A DNA stretch of 64,000 bases from Pseudomonas iridis (GCF_017980685.1 NZ_JACXXO010000004.1:62001-126000); one strand, 5' to 3'. Numbered from the stretch's first letter, positions 51,805 to 63,000 are shown. Program-made: numbers and translations. The notes: generated by a model from the sequence alone, not told the origin.

Positions 51805-52964
51805 ATCGGCGCGCGTTGTGGTGGGTCGGCGCATTGCTCGTCGCGCTGCTGAGTGTGCTGGGCATTTTTCTCTACCTTGTGGCCAAGCCTTATCAGGAAC
51901 AGATCGATCACGGCCCATCGCCCGCCGCCCAGGCCAACCCTTATCTGGCGGCGGAAATGTTCTTGCGTGAGCGCGGCATCAACGTCAGCCATGCCGAAAG
52001 CCTTGCTGTGCTGCCGGATATCGAACCGCACGGGCACACCCTGCTGCTGTTCAACGACCGCTCGCGGATGACCCCGCGTCAGGTCGATCAAGTCTTGAAC
52101 TGGACGCGGGCTGGCGGGCGGCTGGTGTTCGTCGCCGAATCGTTGTGGGATGAACAGACAAAACAGAGCAACGACCTGTTGCTTGATCGGGTGCAACTGC
52201 ATCAATCCCTGAGCAAGGATCTGAAGGATTCGCCCGCCGATCAGGAAAAAGATCCGTACCCGAAATTGACCAAGTTGTATCTGGAGGACGAAGACGCCCC
52301 GGCCTACGCCGGGTTCGACACCGACTTCCACCTCGACGACCCGAAGAATCTTGCGCAAGCCTGGGCCAACAGCGCCAAGGCCACACACATGATGCAACTG
52401 GCCTACAGCCTCGGTTCGATCACAGTGGTCACCGATGCCGAGTTGTGGAAAACCACGGCGATCGCCCAGTACGACAACGCCTGGCTGCTGTGGTATCTGA
52501 GTGCCGACACCGATGTCACGCTGATCTACAACACCGAACACGATGGCTTGCTGACGCTGCTCTGGCGCTATTTCCCGCAAGCCATCGTCGCCCTGCTTGC
52601 GCTGATCGGTTTGTGGCTCTGGCAGGCCGGCGTGCGCCACGGCCCGCTTCAGGCGCCAGCCCCGAATGGCCGCCGGCAGTTGCAGGAACACTTGCGCGCC
52701 AGTGCCGATTTCATGCTTCGGCACAACGGTCAGCAAGCGCTGTTGCAGGCACTGCAACAAGACGTGTTGCGCCGTGCCCGCCGCCGCCATCCTGGTTTTG
52801 ATCAATTGAATGTTGCCGAACAATGGCTGGCGTTGTCGCGTCTGACCCGACAACCCACCCGCGCCATCAGCCAGGCCTTGAGCCCGGTGCCGAACCGGCG
52901 GCTGCCCAGCGCCGATTTCTGCCGCCAGGTCGCCCACCTGCAAACCTTGAGGAACACGCTATGA
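51801..52964 (+). CDS. DUF4350 domain membrane protein
   Basis: A 387-residue protein anchored by a helix near the N terminus (about 7-27) and a second at about 255-275. The segment between them resembles a DUF4350 GATase-like fold (GHTLLLFNDRSRMTPRQVDQVLNWTRAGGRLVFVAE). The start is TTG in a TTGA overlap with the DUF4129 stop, with GGAG 7 nt upstream. The in-frame region upstream of it belongs to the preceding gene. Its role is unknown. Confidence 0.82.
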   Translation: MNRRALWWVGALLVALLSVLGIFLYLVAKPYQEQIDHGPSPAAQANPYLAAEMFLRERGINVSHAESLAVLPDIEPHGHTLLLFNDRSRMTPRQVDQVLNWTRAGGRLVFVAESLWDEQTKQSNDLLLDRVQLHQSLSKDLKDSPADQEKDPYPKLTKLYLEDEDAPAYAGFDTDFHLDDPKNLAQAWANSAKATHMMQLAYSLGSITVVTDAELWKTTAIAQYDNAWLLWYLSADTDVTLIYNTEHDGLLTLLWRYFPQAIVALLALIGLWLWQAGVRHGPLQAPAPNGRRQLQEHLRASADFMLRHNGQQALLQALQQDVLRRARRRHPGFDQLNVAEQWLALSRLTRQPTRAISQALSPVPNRRLPSADFCRQVAHLQTLRNTL

Positions 52965-53962
52965 CTGAACAGATCGAGCCCGGCAGCGCCAGCCACGCCG
53001 CCCAGCAACGCCAGCGCGCCAGTCAACTGGCGCAAGCGGTGCGCAGCGAATTGCGCAAAGCGGTCATCGGCCAGGACCCGGTGATTGATGACGTGCTGAC
53101 GGCGTTGATCGCTGGCGGCCACGTGCTGCTCGAAGGCGTTCCCGGACTGGGCAAGACCTTGCTGGTGCGGGCATTGGCGCGTTGCTTTGGCGGCGAGTTC
53201 GCACGCATTCAATTCACGCCCGACCTGATGCCCAGCGACGTCACCGGCCATGCCGTGTATGACCTGCACACCGAGCAATTCAAGCTGCGCAAAGGCCCGT
53301 TGTTCACCAATCTGCTGCTGGCCGACGAGATCAACCGCGCCCCGGCGAAAACCCAGGCGGCGCTGCTCGAAGCGATGCAGGAGCGCCAGGTCACGCTGGA
53401 GGGACGCGCCCTGCCGATCGCTCAGCCATTCATGGTACTGGCGACGCAAAACCCGATCGAACAGGAAGGCACCTACCCACTGCCCGAAGCCGAACTAGAC
53501 CGCTTCATGCTCAAGGTGCGCATGGACTACCCGGATGCGGAACAGGAACTGAACATGGTGCGTCAGGTCAGTCGCTCGACCCGCGCCGACATGCTTGATG
53601 TGCAGCCGCTGCGCACCGTGCTGCAAGCCAAGGACGTGCAGGCCCTGCAACGCATCGCCAGTGATTTACCGCTGGATGATCAGGTGCTCGATTATGCCGT
53701 GCGCCTGGCGCGCAGCACCCGCACCTGGCCAGGCCTGAGCCTCGGCGCCGGGCCACGCGCCACGATTGCGCTGGTGCGGTGCGCCCGCGCCAGAGCCTTG
53801 TTACGCGGCGGTGAATTCGTGATTCCGGATGACCTCAAGGGCTGCGCGCTGGCGGTGTTGCGCCATCGTGTGCGCATTGCCCCGGAGCTGGACATCGAAG
53901 GCCTGCAAGTCGATCAGGTGTTGCAACAACTGCTCGACCAAGTCCCGGCACCGCGTCTGTGA
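52961..53962 (+). CDS. MoxR-family AAA+ ATPase
   Basis: A 333-residue cytoplasmic ATPase of the MoxR branch, whose members act as chaperones or inserters for partners with von Willebrand A domains. Walker A is GVPGLGKT (residues 59-66), Walker B is LLLADEINR (D122-E123), and sensor 1 is ATQNPIEQEGTYPLPEAELDRF. The ATG overlaps the DUF4350 stop (ATGA). It works presumably with the DUF58 protein encoded next. Confidence 0.95.
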   Translation: MTEQIEPGSASHAAQQRQRASQLAQAVRSELRKAVIGQDPVIDDVLTALIAGGHVLLEGVPGLGKTLLVRALARCFGGEFARIQFTPDLMPSDVTGHAVYDLHTEQFKLRKGPLFTNLLLADEINRAPAKTQAALLEAMQERQVTLEGRALPIAQPFMVLATQNPIEQEGTYPLPEAELDRFMLKVRMDYPDAEQELNMVRQVSRSTRADMLDVQPLRTVLQAKDVQALQRIASDLPLDDQVLDYAVRLARSTRTWPGLSLGAGPRATIALVRCARARALLRGGEFVIPDDLKGCALAVLRHRVRIAPELDIEGLQVDQVLQQLLDQVPAPRL

Positions 53963-55290
53963 AACCCTCCAAACTGTTATTGAGCTGGGTCGCCGTGCTG
54001 CTGGCCATCGGCATCGTGCTCGGCACTTTGCAGGCCTTGCAAATCGAGCTCCCGGCCAGTCTGCTGTCGATCAACTGGGGACTGCTGCTGGCACTGTTGG
54101 CGTTGGCGACACTCGACGCAGTGCGCCTCAAGCGTTTGCCCACCGTGCGGATCAAGCGACAGATGCCCGGCAGCCTCGCATTGGGACGCTGGGGTGAGGT
54201 GCAGCTCAAGGTTGAACACGATTTCGCCGAGCCATTGAACATTCAGATTTTCGACCATGTACCCGATGGCCTGAGTTTCGAAAACCTGCCGTTGAATGTT
54301 GCGCTGCAACCGGGTCAGCACAGCCAGATCAGCTATCGTCTGCGCCCGCTCAAGCGCGGGCATTTCAGCTTCGAACAGTGCGAAATCAGCCTGCCGAGCC
54401 CACTGGGTTTATGGTCGGGCAAACGCCTGCTCGGCGTGATCGACAACACCCGGGTTTATCCGGATTTCGCGCGACTCTACGGCGGCCAGTTACTGGCGGT
54501 AGACAACTGGCTCAGCCAGCTCGGCGTGCGCCAACGGCAGCGTCGCGGCCAAGGGCTGGAGTTTCACCAGTTGCGTGAATTTCGTGAGGGCGACAGTCTG
54601 CGTCAGATCGACTGGAAGGCCACCGCCCGCCAACGCACACCGATTGCCCGCGAATATCAGGACGAGCGCGATCAGCAGATCATCTTCATGCTCGACTGTG
54701 GCCGACGCATGCGCAGTCAGGACGATGAGCTGTCGCACTTCGATCACGCGCTCAATGCCTGTCTGCTGCTCGCTTACGTCGCGCTACGCCAAGGCGATGC
54801 GGTGGGCCTGAGCACTTTCGCCGCTGATCAGCCGCGCCATCTGGCGCCAGTCAAAGGCAGCGGTCAACTGAACGTGTTGCTCAACGCCGTCTATGATCTG
54901 GACAGCACGCAACGCCCTGCCGATTATCAGGTCGCGGCCAATCAATTATTGGCGCAACAGAAGCGCCGGGCGCTGGTGGTGCTGGTCACCAACCTGCGCG
55001 ATGAAGACGATGAAGAACTGCTCAATGCGGTCAAGCGCCTGGGCAAGCAACACCGCGTGCTGGTGGCGAGTCTGCGCGAGGAAAATCTCGACACGTTGCG
55101 TCATTCCCCGGTGCAAACCCTGCCGCAAGCACTGGCCTATTGCGGGACGGTGAGCTACTTGAATGAACGGGCAGAACTCCATGAGCGGTTGCTCGCTCAT
55201 GGCGTTCCGGTGGTGGATGTAAGGCCCACAGAATTGGGGGCCGAACTGGTGAGTGGGTACTTCGCACTGAAAGGGGCGGGAGGCTTTTGA
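53959..55290 (+). CDS. DUF58 domain protein
   Basis: A 443-residue protein with two N-terminal membrane helices (about 8-28 and 33-52). A beta-rich segment follows to about 190. The DUF58 signature is GLEFHQLREFREGDSLRQID followed by WKATARQ. After it comes a von Willebrand A-like region with IIFMLDCGRRM. The start is GTG in a GTGA overlap with the MoxR stop. MoxR-DUF58 pairs are widespread; a role in envelope maturation is suspected from the family but not shown here. It ends the operon. Confidence 0.92.
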   Translation: MKPSKLLLSWVAVLLAIGIVLGTLQALQIELPASLLSINWGLLLALLALATLDAVRLKRLPTVRIKRQMPGSLALGRWGEVQLKVEHDFAEPLNIQIFDHVPDGLSFENLPLNVALQPGQHSQISYRLRPLKRGHFSFEQCEISLPSPLGLWSGKRLLGVIDNTRVYPDFARLYGGQLLAVDNWLSQLGVRQRQRRGQGLEFHQLREFREGDSLRQIDWKATARQRTPIAREYQDERDQQIIFMLDCGRRMRSQDDELSHFDHALNACLLLAYVALRQGDAVGLSTFAADQPRHLAPVKGSGQLNVLLNAVYDLDSTQRPADYQVAANQLLAQQKRRALVVLVTNLRDEDDEELLNAVKRLGKQHRVLVASLREENLDTLRHSPVQTLPQALAYCGTVSYLNERAELHERLLAHGVPVVDVRPTELGAELVSGYFALKGAGGF

Positions 55291-55301
55291 TTGATAGCAA
55301 A

Positions 55302-55325
55302 ACGCCCCTTTCGAGTGAAAGAGGC
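55302..55325 (-). terminator. Possible terminator after the modular beta-protein gene
   Basis: On the minus strand GCCTCTTTC and GAAAGGGGC pair with one mismatch around ACTC, followed by GTTTTGC. It lies about 27 nt after the stop and between convergent genes. Confidence 0.5.
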
Positions 55326-55351
55326 ATTCATATCACGCGCCAAAACCATGG

Positions 55352-58300
55352 CTACACATCAGTACCGTCGTATCGATTTTTAATACTGAAGTAAACGACT
55401 GCATCCACGACCGGACGAATGACTTCTCCTTTTTGATCAGTGAGCGTGATTTCTGGTGAGGGTACATGGCTTCGGGAAGCAACGACTTCAACACCTTCTG
55501 CAGGCGTATTCAAAAAGCTGGAGGTTGCTCTGATTCCGTACTCGTCGTAGTAATGTATCGGCCCATCATAATTTTTATGCCACCGCTCAGTGGTGACCAG
55601 GTTATGCCCCAACGACATGGCTAACGGTGATGCCGTCCAGTTGCTATCGCTCGCCGTCAGCGCCAAAGAGAACTTGGCGTCTCTGGTACTGTTTTTACAG
55701 TCGAGCGTCCAGGTCAGCCATTCCCCGTCAAGTTGATGCTTGACGTCCAGTCCAGGTGTCACCACCACACCGAGGCTTTCTGCACTCTCCCCTTGCCAAT
55801 TCAGTTGCACATGGCTGCCTGATAGCGGACTGCCGGGTATTAACCGCAGGCGCACGGTATGAATTGCGCCGTGACAAGGGTACGCAGTGGCAGCGCCAAG
55901 CTCGTGGGAAAACGTGTCGAACAGCACTTCAAATTGTTGACTGGCATCCACTATTTTCGCCGCCAACACTTTATCCGGAATATCAGGGCTGGTCAGTTTC
56001 AAGGAGAACTCCTGGTTTGTACCGGGAAGACCGGTAGCCATGGACCAACACAGAGGATTCCCGTCCACTGGGCGCAAGACCTCCAGGTCAGGGGAGAATT
56101 GAAGTCCCGATGCCACTGCCCCGTCATGATCCTCAAGCGCTACTTGCTCCCAAGGGATCAACCAACTGTAACTTCTGACACGTAACTCAAGTTTATTGGC
56201 AACCCCGCGCACAACCTCCAACGGTTCACCGTCAAAATCCACTTCCTGGCCATTGAGTAAAAGCGTGAACTCCTGCAGCCAGGTGTCCAGATTTGGTTTG
56301 GCGATGAACCCCATGCTTTGAACCTGCGACCCGGCATAGCCGCCCTTCACAGTGGCAGACAACCACCCTTCCCTGATCGGTGGAATTCTGAACCTAACCA
56401 CTGCCTTGCCGGCGTGATCCGTTGTCGATGGCGCAATTTTGATGCCCGGGTATTCCCATTCCACTTCAACGTCAACCAACGGCTCACCCGTTCTCGCGGA
56501 AATCACGATCAGCCATGCTGAAACCTCCTGGCCCGGATGCCCGCTGGGTTCATCGCTTTGCAACGACTGAATTTCCCGAGGTTCATTGAGATTAAACTGC
56601 AACGAAATCGAATCCGCATGCAGTGTGCCGCCTACCGTGGCCGTCAGCTCAAAGGCTCCGGGTGTGACGGGCACAAAGCGAATTCGCGCATCGCCGTAAA
56701 AATCAGTGGTCGACGTCATCTCCCCAAAATCAGGACTGCGCCAGGTCACGGCTACGCCCGACATCGGCCTGCCGGTGATCGTCGAGACCACGGTGATTTG
56801 CTCCGATACTTGCTCCCCCCACAGCAGCGTCCGATTGATGCGCTCGCGCTCAGCAATCTTCATCACCTGCTCGCCTTGACCCACAGACATCGCATTGGCC
56901 GGCGACAGACTGGCCAAGCGCTCGGACGCCAGGCAGAACGCAAAACTGCCGTCAGCCAAATCCCCCACTGAAAAGTCGTAGCTGTAGCCCGCAGAACTGA
57001 ACAGCTTGGGAACGCCGAGCACTGGCGGTGTGAACTGGATCGCCAACGCTGCGGGGCCGGTTCCGGTCATGCCGAGTGTCAGTTGGCGATCCAGCAAAGG
57101 GCTGCCCCGAGGCGCCATCACCGTCAACCGGTGAGTGCCCTTACGACGGGGAAAACAGGTTTTCTCCCCCCACGCCTCCGGTGGCTGGCCATCAAATATA
57201 AGCATCAAATCTGACCACGGATCGCGGTCCAGCGCATTGATCGTCATCAGCTGACGTTCTTCATAACCATCAAATGGACTGACCAGCGATGCGGTAACGG
57301 TATGCGGCCCGGGAGCGTCTGGCGCAAAGTCAAAACCGCTCCAGCCATCGGCACCGCTGTCGATGTGCTGGACGCCTTCCTCGGTCGTCCAGCTCACCTT
57401 GGCCTCAGCGACGGGACAGTCGAGGACTTGCGAGAACGCCTGGACCCACATCTTCGCAGGCGCCTGATTCAGCACCGGATCAACTGCCGACTCGCGCCAT
57501 GCCTCGATCCGCAGCTTGTTGTGTGCCAGCGACATGGGTTTGGCGACGGCGCTGAACGCCAGCTGAGGCATTTGCACCTTCAGAAAAAACGCGCCCGGCT
57601 CCCGGCTTTGCGTGAAATTCACCACCCAGCTCGCTCCGCCATCGCTCAGTTGTTGCGGATGATCCAGAGGTGGTTCGACAGTAGCGCCCAGCGACTCGGG
57701 CGGTGTTCCTGACCAGGACAAAGTCGCATCAAGTCCGATCAGCGCGCTCAGTTGGCCGGGTATCACATTGAAGGTATGAGCAGCGCCGAGGCACGGATGC
57801 AGCGGCTGGTCATCCAGATTCGCGTGGACCTGATCGAGCATCAACGCCACGTCTTCGGTCAGATCATCAGACACCAGCCGCCCCGACAACTCCCGAACCC
57901 TGTCCACCCCCTCCAGGCGCAGCTCCAGTTCGAACAGACTGCTGACACTGTTGGCTTTGTCCGAGGTCAGTACCCACTCCACTCCGCTGGCCACCAACGG
58001 CTTGGGTGTTCCAAGGTCCGCCGGTATCAGGCCAATCTCAGGATCGGCGTCGCGCCACTGCAGGCTGACGTATTTGCCCGCCCATTCACTGTCAACGCGC
58101 GGCAAGACTTTCAGGGTATGAGTCTTGCCACGCCGGCAAAGCACGCCGAGCTGTTTGCGGTCAACTTCTTCGCCGTCCAGCAGGATGTCCACTTCGCCTT
58201 GCCATGGGCTCGTGGCATAGGCCTTGACGGCAAAATCACGCTCGACCGAGACAGCATCCTGATGCGCCCGAACCCTCGCCGTAACGGTCAGGTCACCGGC

Positions 58301-60055
58301 GGTCTGCGGCGCATACAGCAAACTGGCCCAACCGTCCGCCCCGGTCACGTTGCGCACCGACTCACCGTCGGGGATCATCCAGTCCACCAGCGCACCGATC
58401 ACCGAATCACCATCGCCGAGATCCAGTTCATGCACCGCCTGTACTCGCAGTAACACACTCTCCGTTTCGTCCACTATCGGAAACTTGTTGGCCTCTTGCA
58501 CTTTCCCTACCCGAATCCGGTTGCGTGCCAGCGACATCGGTTTGTCGGGGGACGGCAAAAGCAGCTTCGAACAGACCAGGGCCACAGCGAAACGACCGTT
58601 GAGCCGATCCTCGCAGCCCAGCGTCCAGATCATGTCATTGCCATCGAAAGGCACCGGCTCCGTGAGGGCCGGATTAACCGTGACACCAAGTTGCTCATGC
58701 CCGTCGCCGCTCCAGTGCAACGACAGATCAGCTCCCGCCATGGGACTGTCGGCGGGCAAGCGCACGCCCAATGAATAATCGGAACCGCGATTGGGATAGC
58801 CGCACGCCTCCCACGGTGTTTCGCCTCCGTCGACAACGGCGCGCAAATCCTTCCAGGGGTCTGTCGCCAAAACCTTCACGTCAAAATTGCTCGTTGCAAC
58901 ACCCGCGGCGTAATAGGGACTGTCGACCGACGCCTTGATGACCACGTCGCCCGCTGTCTTCGGGGTGAAATCGAAGTAAGCCCAGCCTTGCTCATTGCTT
59001 GTGCCAATAAATGGCTCGTCAAGACCGGGCACCATCCAGGTCACGGTCCGGCCAGGCAACGGCTGACCGGTATAGAAGGAAGTGACTTGCAGACCCAGTC
59101 GCACACTCTGCGCATACTCAAGCACCGGGTAATACGCGGCTTCGTGGACCTCGCGAATGGCCACGCGGTGATGTCCCAGGGACACATTGATCGACCAGGG
59201 CGCAACGTTGTACTCGTTGATCAGATTGATCGAGAAGTTGTAGCTTCTGTCTTCACCGGGCACGGGGCAATCGAGCAACCACGCAGACGTGACCGACTGC
59301 TCGACGCCCCAATCAGGCCTGGCCTTGACCGCGTCCAGTGGGTTGCCGACGCTGGTCAGGGCCATTCGGGTGCCGAGCCAGGCATTGTCGTCCAATGGTT
59401 TGACGGACAACTGATGCGGCACGTAGCGCGTACCGTCGCCCTGCTCTCCACCGAGAGAAGCGCCCAGACACAGGTACACCGTGCTGCCAGGGTCGAGGGT
59501 CTGTTCATCCAGTTGCACCGATTGCAGCTCCAGCGCAGCCAGATGCAATTGCAGGTTGACCCGGGCGATACGGAGTTTCGAGTAATCGTCGCCCTGCTGG
59601 TTCTTCGGACTTCTGAATTCGATGCTCAGGGTATCGCCGCCTTCCAGCCCTTCATAATCGAGCGACAGCTTGCTTTCAATCGGTCGAAAGTCCAGTGGTT
59701 GCCCGGCATCCCTTTGCTCCCGGGCGTATTCAAGGTTGAACGTCGGCGCAGGCTTGAGCTCGATCTCGGCCAGCGTGAGCGTGCCCTTGGAGATGATCAG
59801 CAAAGCCGGTTCCTCGTGCACTGTCTCCGCCAGAAAGCTCAGTTTGTATTGCGCCTCGGTGCCGGGTGTTTTGGGGATTACGAGGTCCTGGCTGAGTGAA
59901 GCGCCATTCGTGATATTGACCAACTTGATTCTGTCGCCCTCATAGTTTTCCTCCCCGGTAGTCACCAACCCCTTCTGTATCCAGTTGTCCTTACCCTGGA
60001 TGAAATCGCCGTTGATGACCAGGCTGCGGTTTGCTTGAATGATCGGCTCACTCAT
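55352..60055 (-). CDS. Giant modular beta-sandwich protein downstream of a TcA-like gene
   Basis: A 1567-residue protein with no signal peptide. Residues 1-170 look like a carbohydrate-binding jelly roll (LVINGDFIQGKDNW). The rest is two alternating modules. Module A (about 95 residues; near 296, 511, 844, 1060, 1160, and decayed at 1483) resembles invasin/Big_1 Ig domains: TGQPLPGRTVTW, EQGWAYFDFTP, then AGDVVIKA. Module B (about 110 residues; near 172, 398, 615, 736, 944, 1256 and 1372) starts DPWxDL, has a SPLxG...LHWSG core and ends PMSLxxN. Several B copies carry a cysteine pair. I do not recognise module B. The start overlaps the TcA-like gene by 8 nt. An adhesin-like or toxin-accessory role is guessed from context. 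Confidence 0.85.
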   Translation of the reverse strand: MSEPIIQANRSLVINGDFIQGKDNWIQKGLVTTGEENYEGDRIKLVNITNGASLSQDLVIPKTPGTEAQYKLSFLAETVHEEPALLIISKGTLTLAEIELKPAPTFNLEYAREQRDAGQPLDFRPIESKLSLDYEGLEGGDTLSIEFRSPKNQQGDDYSKLRIARVNLQLHLAALELQSVQLDEQTLDPGSTVYLCLGASLGGEQGDGTRYVPHQLSVKPLDDNAWLGTRMALTSVGNPLDAVKARPDWGVEQSVTSAWLLDCPVPGEDRSYNFSINLINEYNVAPWSINVSLGHHRVAIREVHEAAYYPVLEYAQSVRLGLQVTSFYTGQPLPGRTVTWMVPGLDEPFIGTSNEQGWAYFDFTPKTAGDVVIKASVDSPYYAAGVATSNFDVKVLATDPWKDLRAVVDGGETPWEACGYPNRGSDYSLGVRLPADSPMAGADLSLHWSGDGHEQLGVTVNPALTEPVPFDGNDMIWTLGCEDRLNGRFAVALVCSKLLLPSPDKPMSLARNRIRVGKVQEANKFPIVDETESVLLRVQAVHELDLGDGDSVIGALVDWMIPDGESVRNVTGADGWASLLYAPQTAGDLTVTARVRAHQDAVSVERDFAVKAYATSPWQGEVDILLDGEEVDRKQLGVLCRRGKTHTLKVLPRVDSEWAGKYVSLQWRDADPEIGLIPADLGTPKPLVASGVEWVLTSDKANSVSSLFELELRLEGVDRVRELSGRLVSDDLTEDVALMLDQVHANLDDQPLHPCLGAAHTFNVIPGQLSALIGLDATLSWSGTPPESLGATVEPPLDHPQQLSDGGASWVVNFTQSREPGAFFLKVQMPQLAFSAVAKPMSLAHNKLRIEAWRESAVDPVLNQAPAKMWVQAFSQVLDCPVAEAKVSWTTEEGVQHIDSGADGWSGFDFAPDAPGPHTVTASLVSPFDGYEERQLMTINALDRDPWSDLMLIFDGQPPEAWGEKTCFPRRKGTHRLTVMAPRGSPLLDRQLTLGMTGTGPAALAIQFTPPVLGVPKLFSSAGYSYDFSVGDLADGSFAFCLASERLASLSPANAMSVGQGEQVMKIAERERINRTLLWGEQVSEQITVVSTITGRPMSGVAVTWRSPDFGEMTSTTDFYGDARIRFVPVTPGAFELTATVGGTLHADSISLQFNLNEPREIQSLQSDEPSGHPGQEVSAWLIVISARTGEPLVDVEVEWEYPGIKIAPSTTDHAGKAVVRFRIPPIREGWLSATVKGGYAGSQVQSMGFIAKPNLDTWLQEFTLLLNGQEVDFDGEPLEVVRGVANKLELRVRSYSWLIPWEQVALEDHDGAVASGLQFSPDLEVLRPVDGNPLCWSMATGLPGTNQEFSLKLTSPDIPDKVLAAKIVDASQQFEVLFDTFSHELGAATAYPCHGAIHTVRLRLIPGSPLSGSHVQLNWQGESAESLGVVVTPGLDVKHQLDGEWLTWTLDCKNSTRDAKFSLALTASDSNWTASPLAMSLGHNLVTTERWHKNYDGPIHYYDEYGIRATSSFLNTPAEGVEVVASRSHVPSPEITLTDQKGEVIRPVVDAVVYFSIKNRYDGTDV

Positions 60056-63000
60056 GATTACCAGCTCCTTTAGCGATGTTGTTCTGCGCGTCGCTTTCCG
60101 CCAGGGTCATCAGGTCCACAACTTTTTGGGTGAAGGTCGGCTCGCCGACCTTGGCGGTGAGCCTGATTGTGATGATGGCGTCGGTAATAGACTGCAACAT
60201 GCTCACTTGCGGCTCTTTATCCCACCACGGAAACCTCAACAGCCAGCGCGATACCGCGCCGGTGTGTTCGAAAGGGTTGAGCAAGCCTTCTTCAGGTCGC
60301 ATCGCCGACAGGCCGTTATCGGCAATCCCGGCTGACAGGGCAATCTGCTGGCCACTACGCAGATTGATCACCACATCCGAAGGCGCCGCAGTCACGGGAT
60401 TGTGCAGGTACTGCACCGATTGCGTGGTCGCTCGGGTCGCGGTCTTGCTTTCGAGCTGCACCAGGGTGGCCCGCACGTTCTCGTACGGCCCGGTAAGAAC
60501 AGGCAGGTCGACTTCCACCGAATTGATCTGTCGGCAATAGTGGCCCGGGTGATCGCGATCAAACAGCAACTGGGTCAGCTGGAACTCCAGCTCGCCGGTG
60601 TTCTGCAATTGCTTGAGCGCGTCCGCCCAACTATCGACACCGACCTGCCGCTCGATCGGGTCATCGAACAACTTGCGCAGGGAAACGGTTTTCACCAATT
60701 CCAGCCGCCGCTCATAGCGCTGCAAGTGTTCGCGCTCCATGCGCAGCAGATGTGCACGCAAATGCTCGCCGGCGGTCAAGCCGTGACGTTGATCCAGCCA
60801 CACCTGCGGCAAGGGTATCTGCGAATCGTAATCGCCGGTATCGGCATTCATCGAGGCCTGGGCACTGAGACAAAGACTGACCACGGCATCGTAGGCCTGG
60901 TAATGCAGGGCCTTGAGTTGGCCAAGCATCCAGCCGAACAACTCGCTATTGGTCGCACGCTTCTTCAGAAAGTTGAACAGGACCAACGCCTGCGCGTTGG
61001 CCCGCGTCGTCTGCGCAAGATTGATTCTGGCTGCATCAACCGCATGGCGCTGCGCCTCGATCTGCGCATCAATCGCCGCCACTTCGGCCAGCGCCTGGTC
61101 GCGTTGCAAGCCCCACTCATCACGGCGACGTCGATAGCTTTCGGTCGTCGACTTGACGTCGGCCTCGTTCTGCAAAATCGACGAGGCGATTTCCAGACCG
61201 AAACATAGCGCATCGATTGAATTTTCGGGTTTCATGCCACCGTTGGACATGCCAAAGATTTTCGGTAACGCCGCGATCACGGCCCCGGTGGGCTTGAGGA
61301 TTTTGGCCTGCAACGACAAGGATTTGGAATGCTTCAGGTCCGTCATCACCTCATATTCGACCGTCGAAACATTTTCCTCGTAACGTTGTGCGTAGGCCTC
61401 CGCGCGCTGTTGCGCCACGGCCCGACTCTGTTCAAGCGCCCTCACGCTGGCTTGCGACTGCGCGATAGCTTCCTCCTGCATCTGCTGGGCGAAGTCACCC
61501 AGTTCCATCATGTGCGTCTGCTGCAATTCTTCCTGCTGAGCGCGATCACGTCGTTCAAGCAGATTAAGCACCTGCCCGCCCCAATCCTGCAGCGCCTGCA
61601 CCGCACGCAAGGCCACCTCATACGTCACCCGCCAACGGTAAGCGTTGACCACCAGCCGCCCCCCCATCGGGCGCGGCGCGCCGCCCCCACCCGCGGCGAG
61701 ATCACGCAGCAACTGATTGGGATCTGTCGGCGGACTGAACAACGGAACGTCCATCAGTTTGCCGTCAATGGTCATGCCGTTGCGCAAGGTATTGAGCCGC
61801 TCCTCCGGCGCCGTAAACAGGTCGAGCAAGGGTTGATTGATGGGTTTTCTGAAAGGTTCGCTACCTAACAGCCCAAGCTGGGGGGGGACATCGGAGCCGG
61901 GCCCGACATCCGCCAGGCTGAAGTCCAGCGTTTGCTCGAATTGCTCAAGCTGAGGATGAGTGCAACTCTTCTCCAGAAGGTTGCCGAGGGTGTCAGTCTC
62001 CCAACGCGTGACAGCGCGCGCCAAGGGCGCCTTGCCCATCAGAAATCCGGCTTGCACGTAACACAACTTGGCCGCGACCAACGCGTCACGGGTCAGTTGA
62101 CGGTAGTACCAATCGCCCCAGGCCATCAGGTTTTTCACGTAAAAAATAAACACATAAATCCTGAAATGCCTGGGCGCAGCAAAGCCGATGGCATCCGGGT
62201 CGAGGGGCGACAAGGCTTCACTGCCCGGATTGCCGAGGTCATTGGTCAAGGGTCGGCAACGCCAGTAGTCCGGTTTCGGCGCGGCCCCGGAAAGATCGGC
62301 AGTCGCTTGCGGATCAAACTCGTAATGCAGCCATTGCTGCGCTTCGGCAAACCGCTCTTCTACAGACAACCGCGTGGCCACCAGCATCGCCAAGTAGAAA
62401 AACAGCTCCCAGAAGTACAGACCGTTGGCCCCGTCAAAGGCGCCATTGGGTTCGTAAATGCTCTTGCCGTAGGGCGGCGGTTCTTCAATGAACTGGGTAT
62501 CCCAATTCAGCACAGCGGCGGTGGAAACTGCCGAGCGCTGCACAAGTTCGGGGCCGAACAGCGTGTTCGCGCGCACGCAGTCAAGGTACGGTGAAGGCAG
62601 TTGAAACGATAGAAACTGTGCGGCGTCTCGGGTGTTTTTCAACAAGACTGGCGGTATGAAGTTGGGGAGGTCGACAATTGTAAGGCTGAATTCCTTGCCT
62701 CCGTATTCGAGCATTTCTGCCTTCAATGTGAACTTTGTCGGTATTGGCCAGGAGCCCGCGTGGCGCCTGAATGTCAGTGGTTCGGTCGCCCAGTCACCGG
62801 CGCGGGAAAAGGGTTTACTGATCGGCTCTGCATCCCCTTCCGCAGGATTGACCAGCTTCAAAACGAACACAGGATCAACGCCAGCGGCCATCCCCGTGGG
62901 CCAGCAAAGGCCATTGACTGTCACTACATCGTCAGTCCCCACCCGCATAGCCGCAACCTGCAGGTCCAGAAACTCGGACATGGAGCCCGGTGATGCGACT

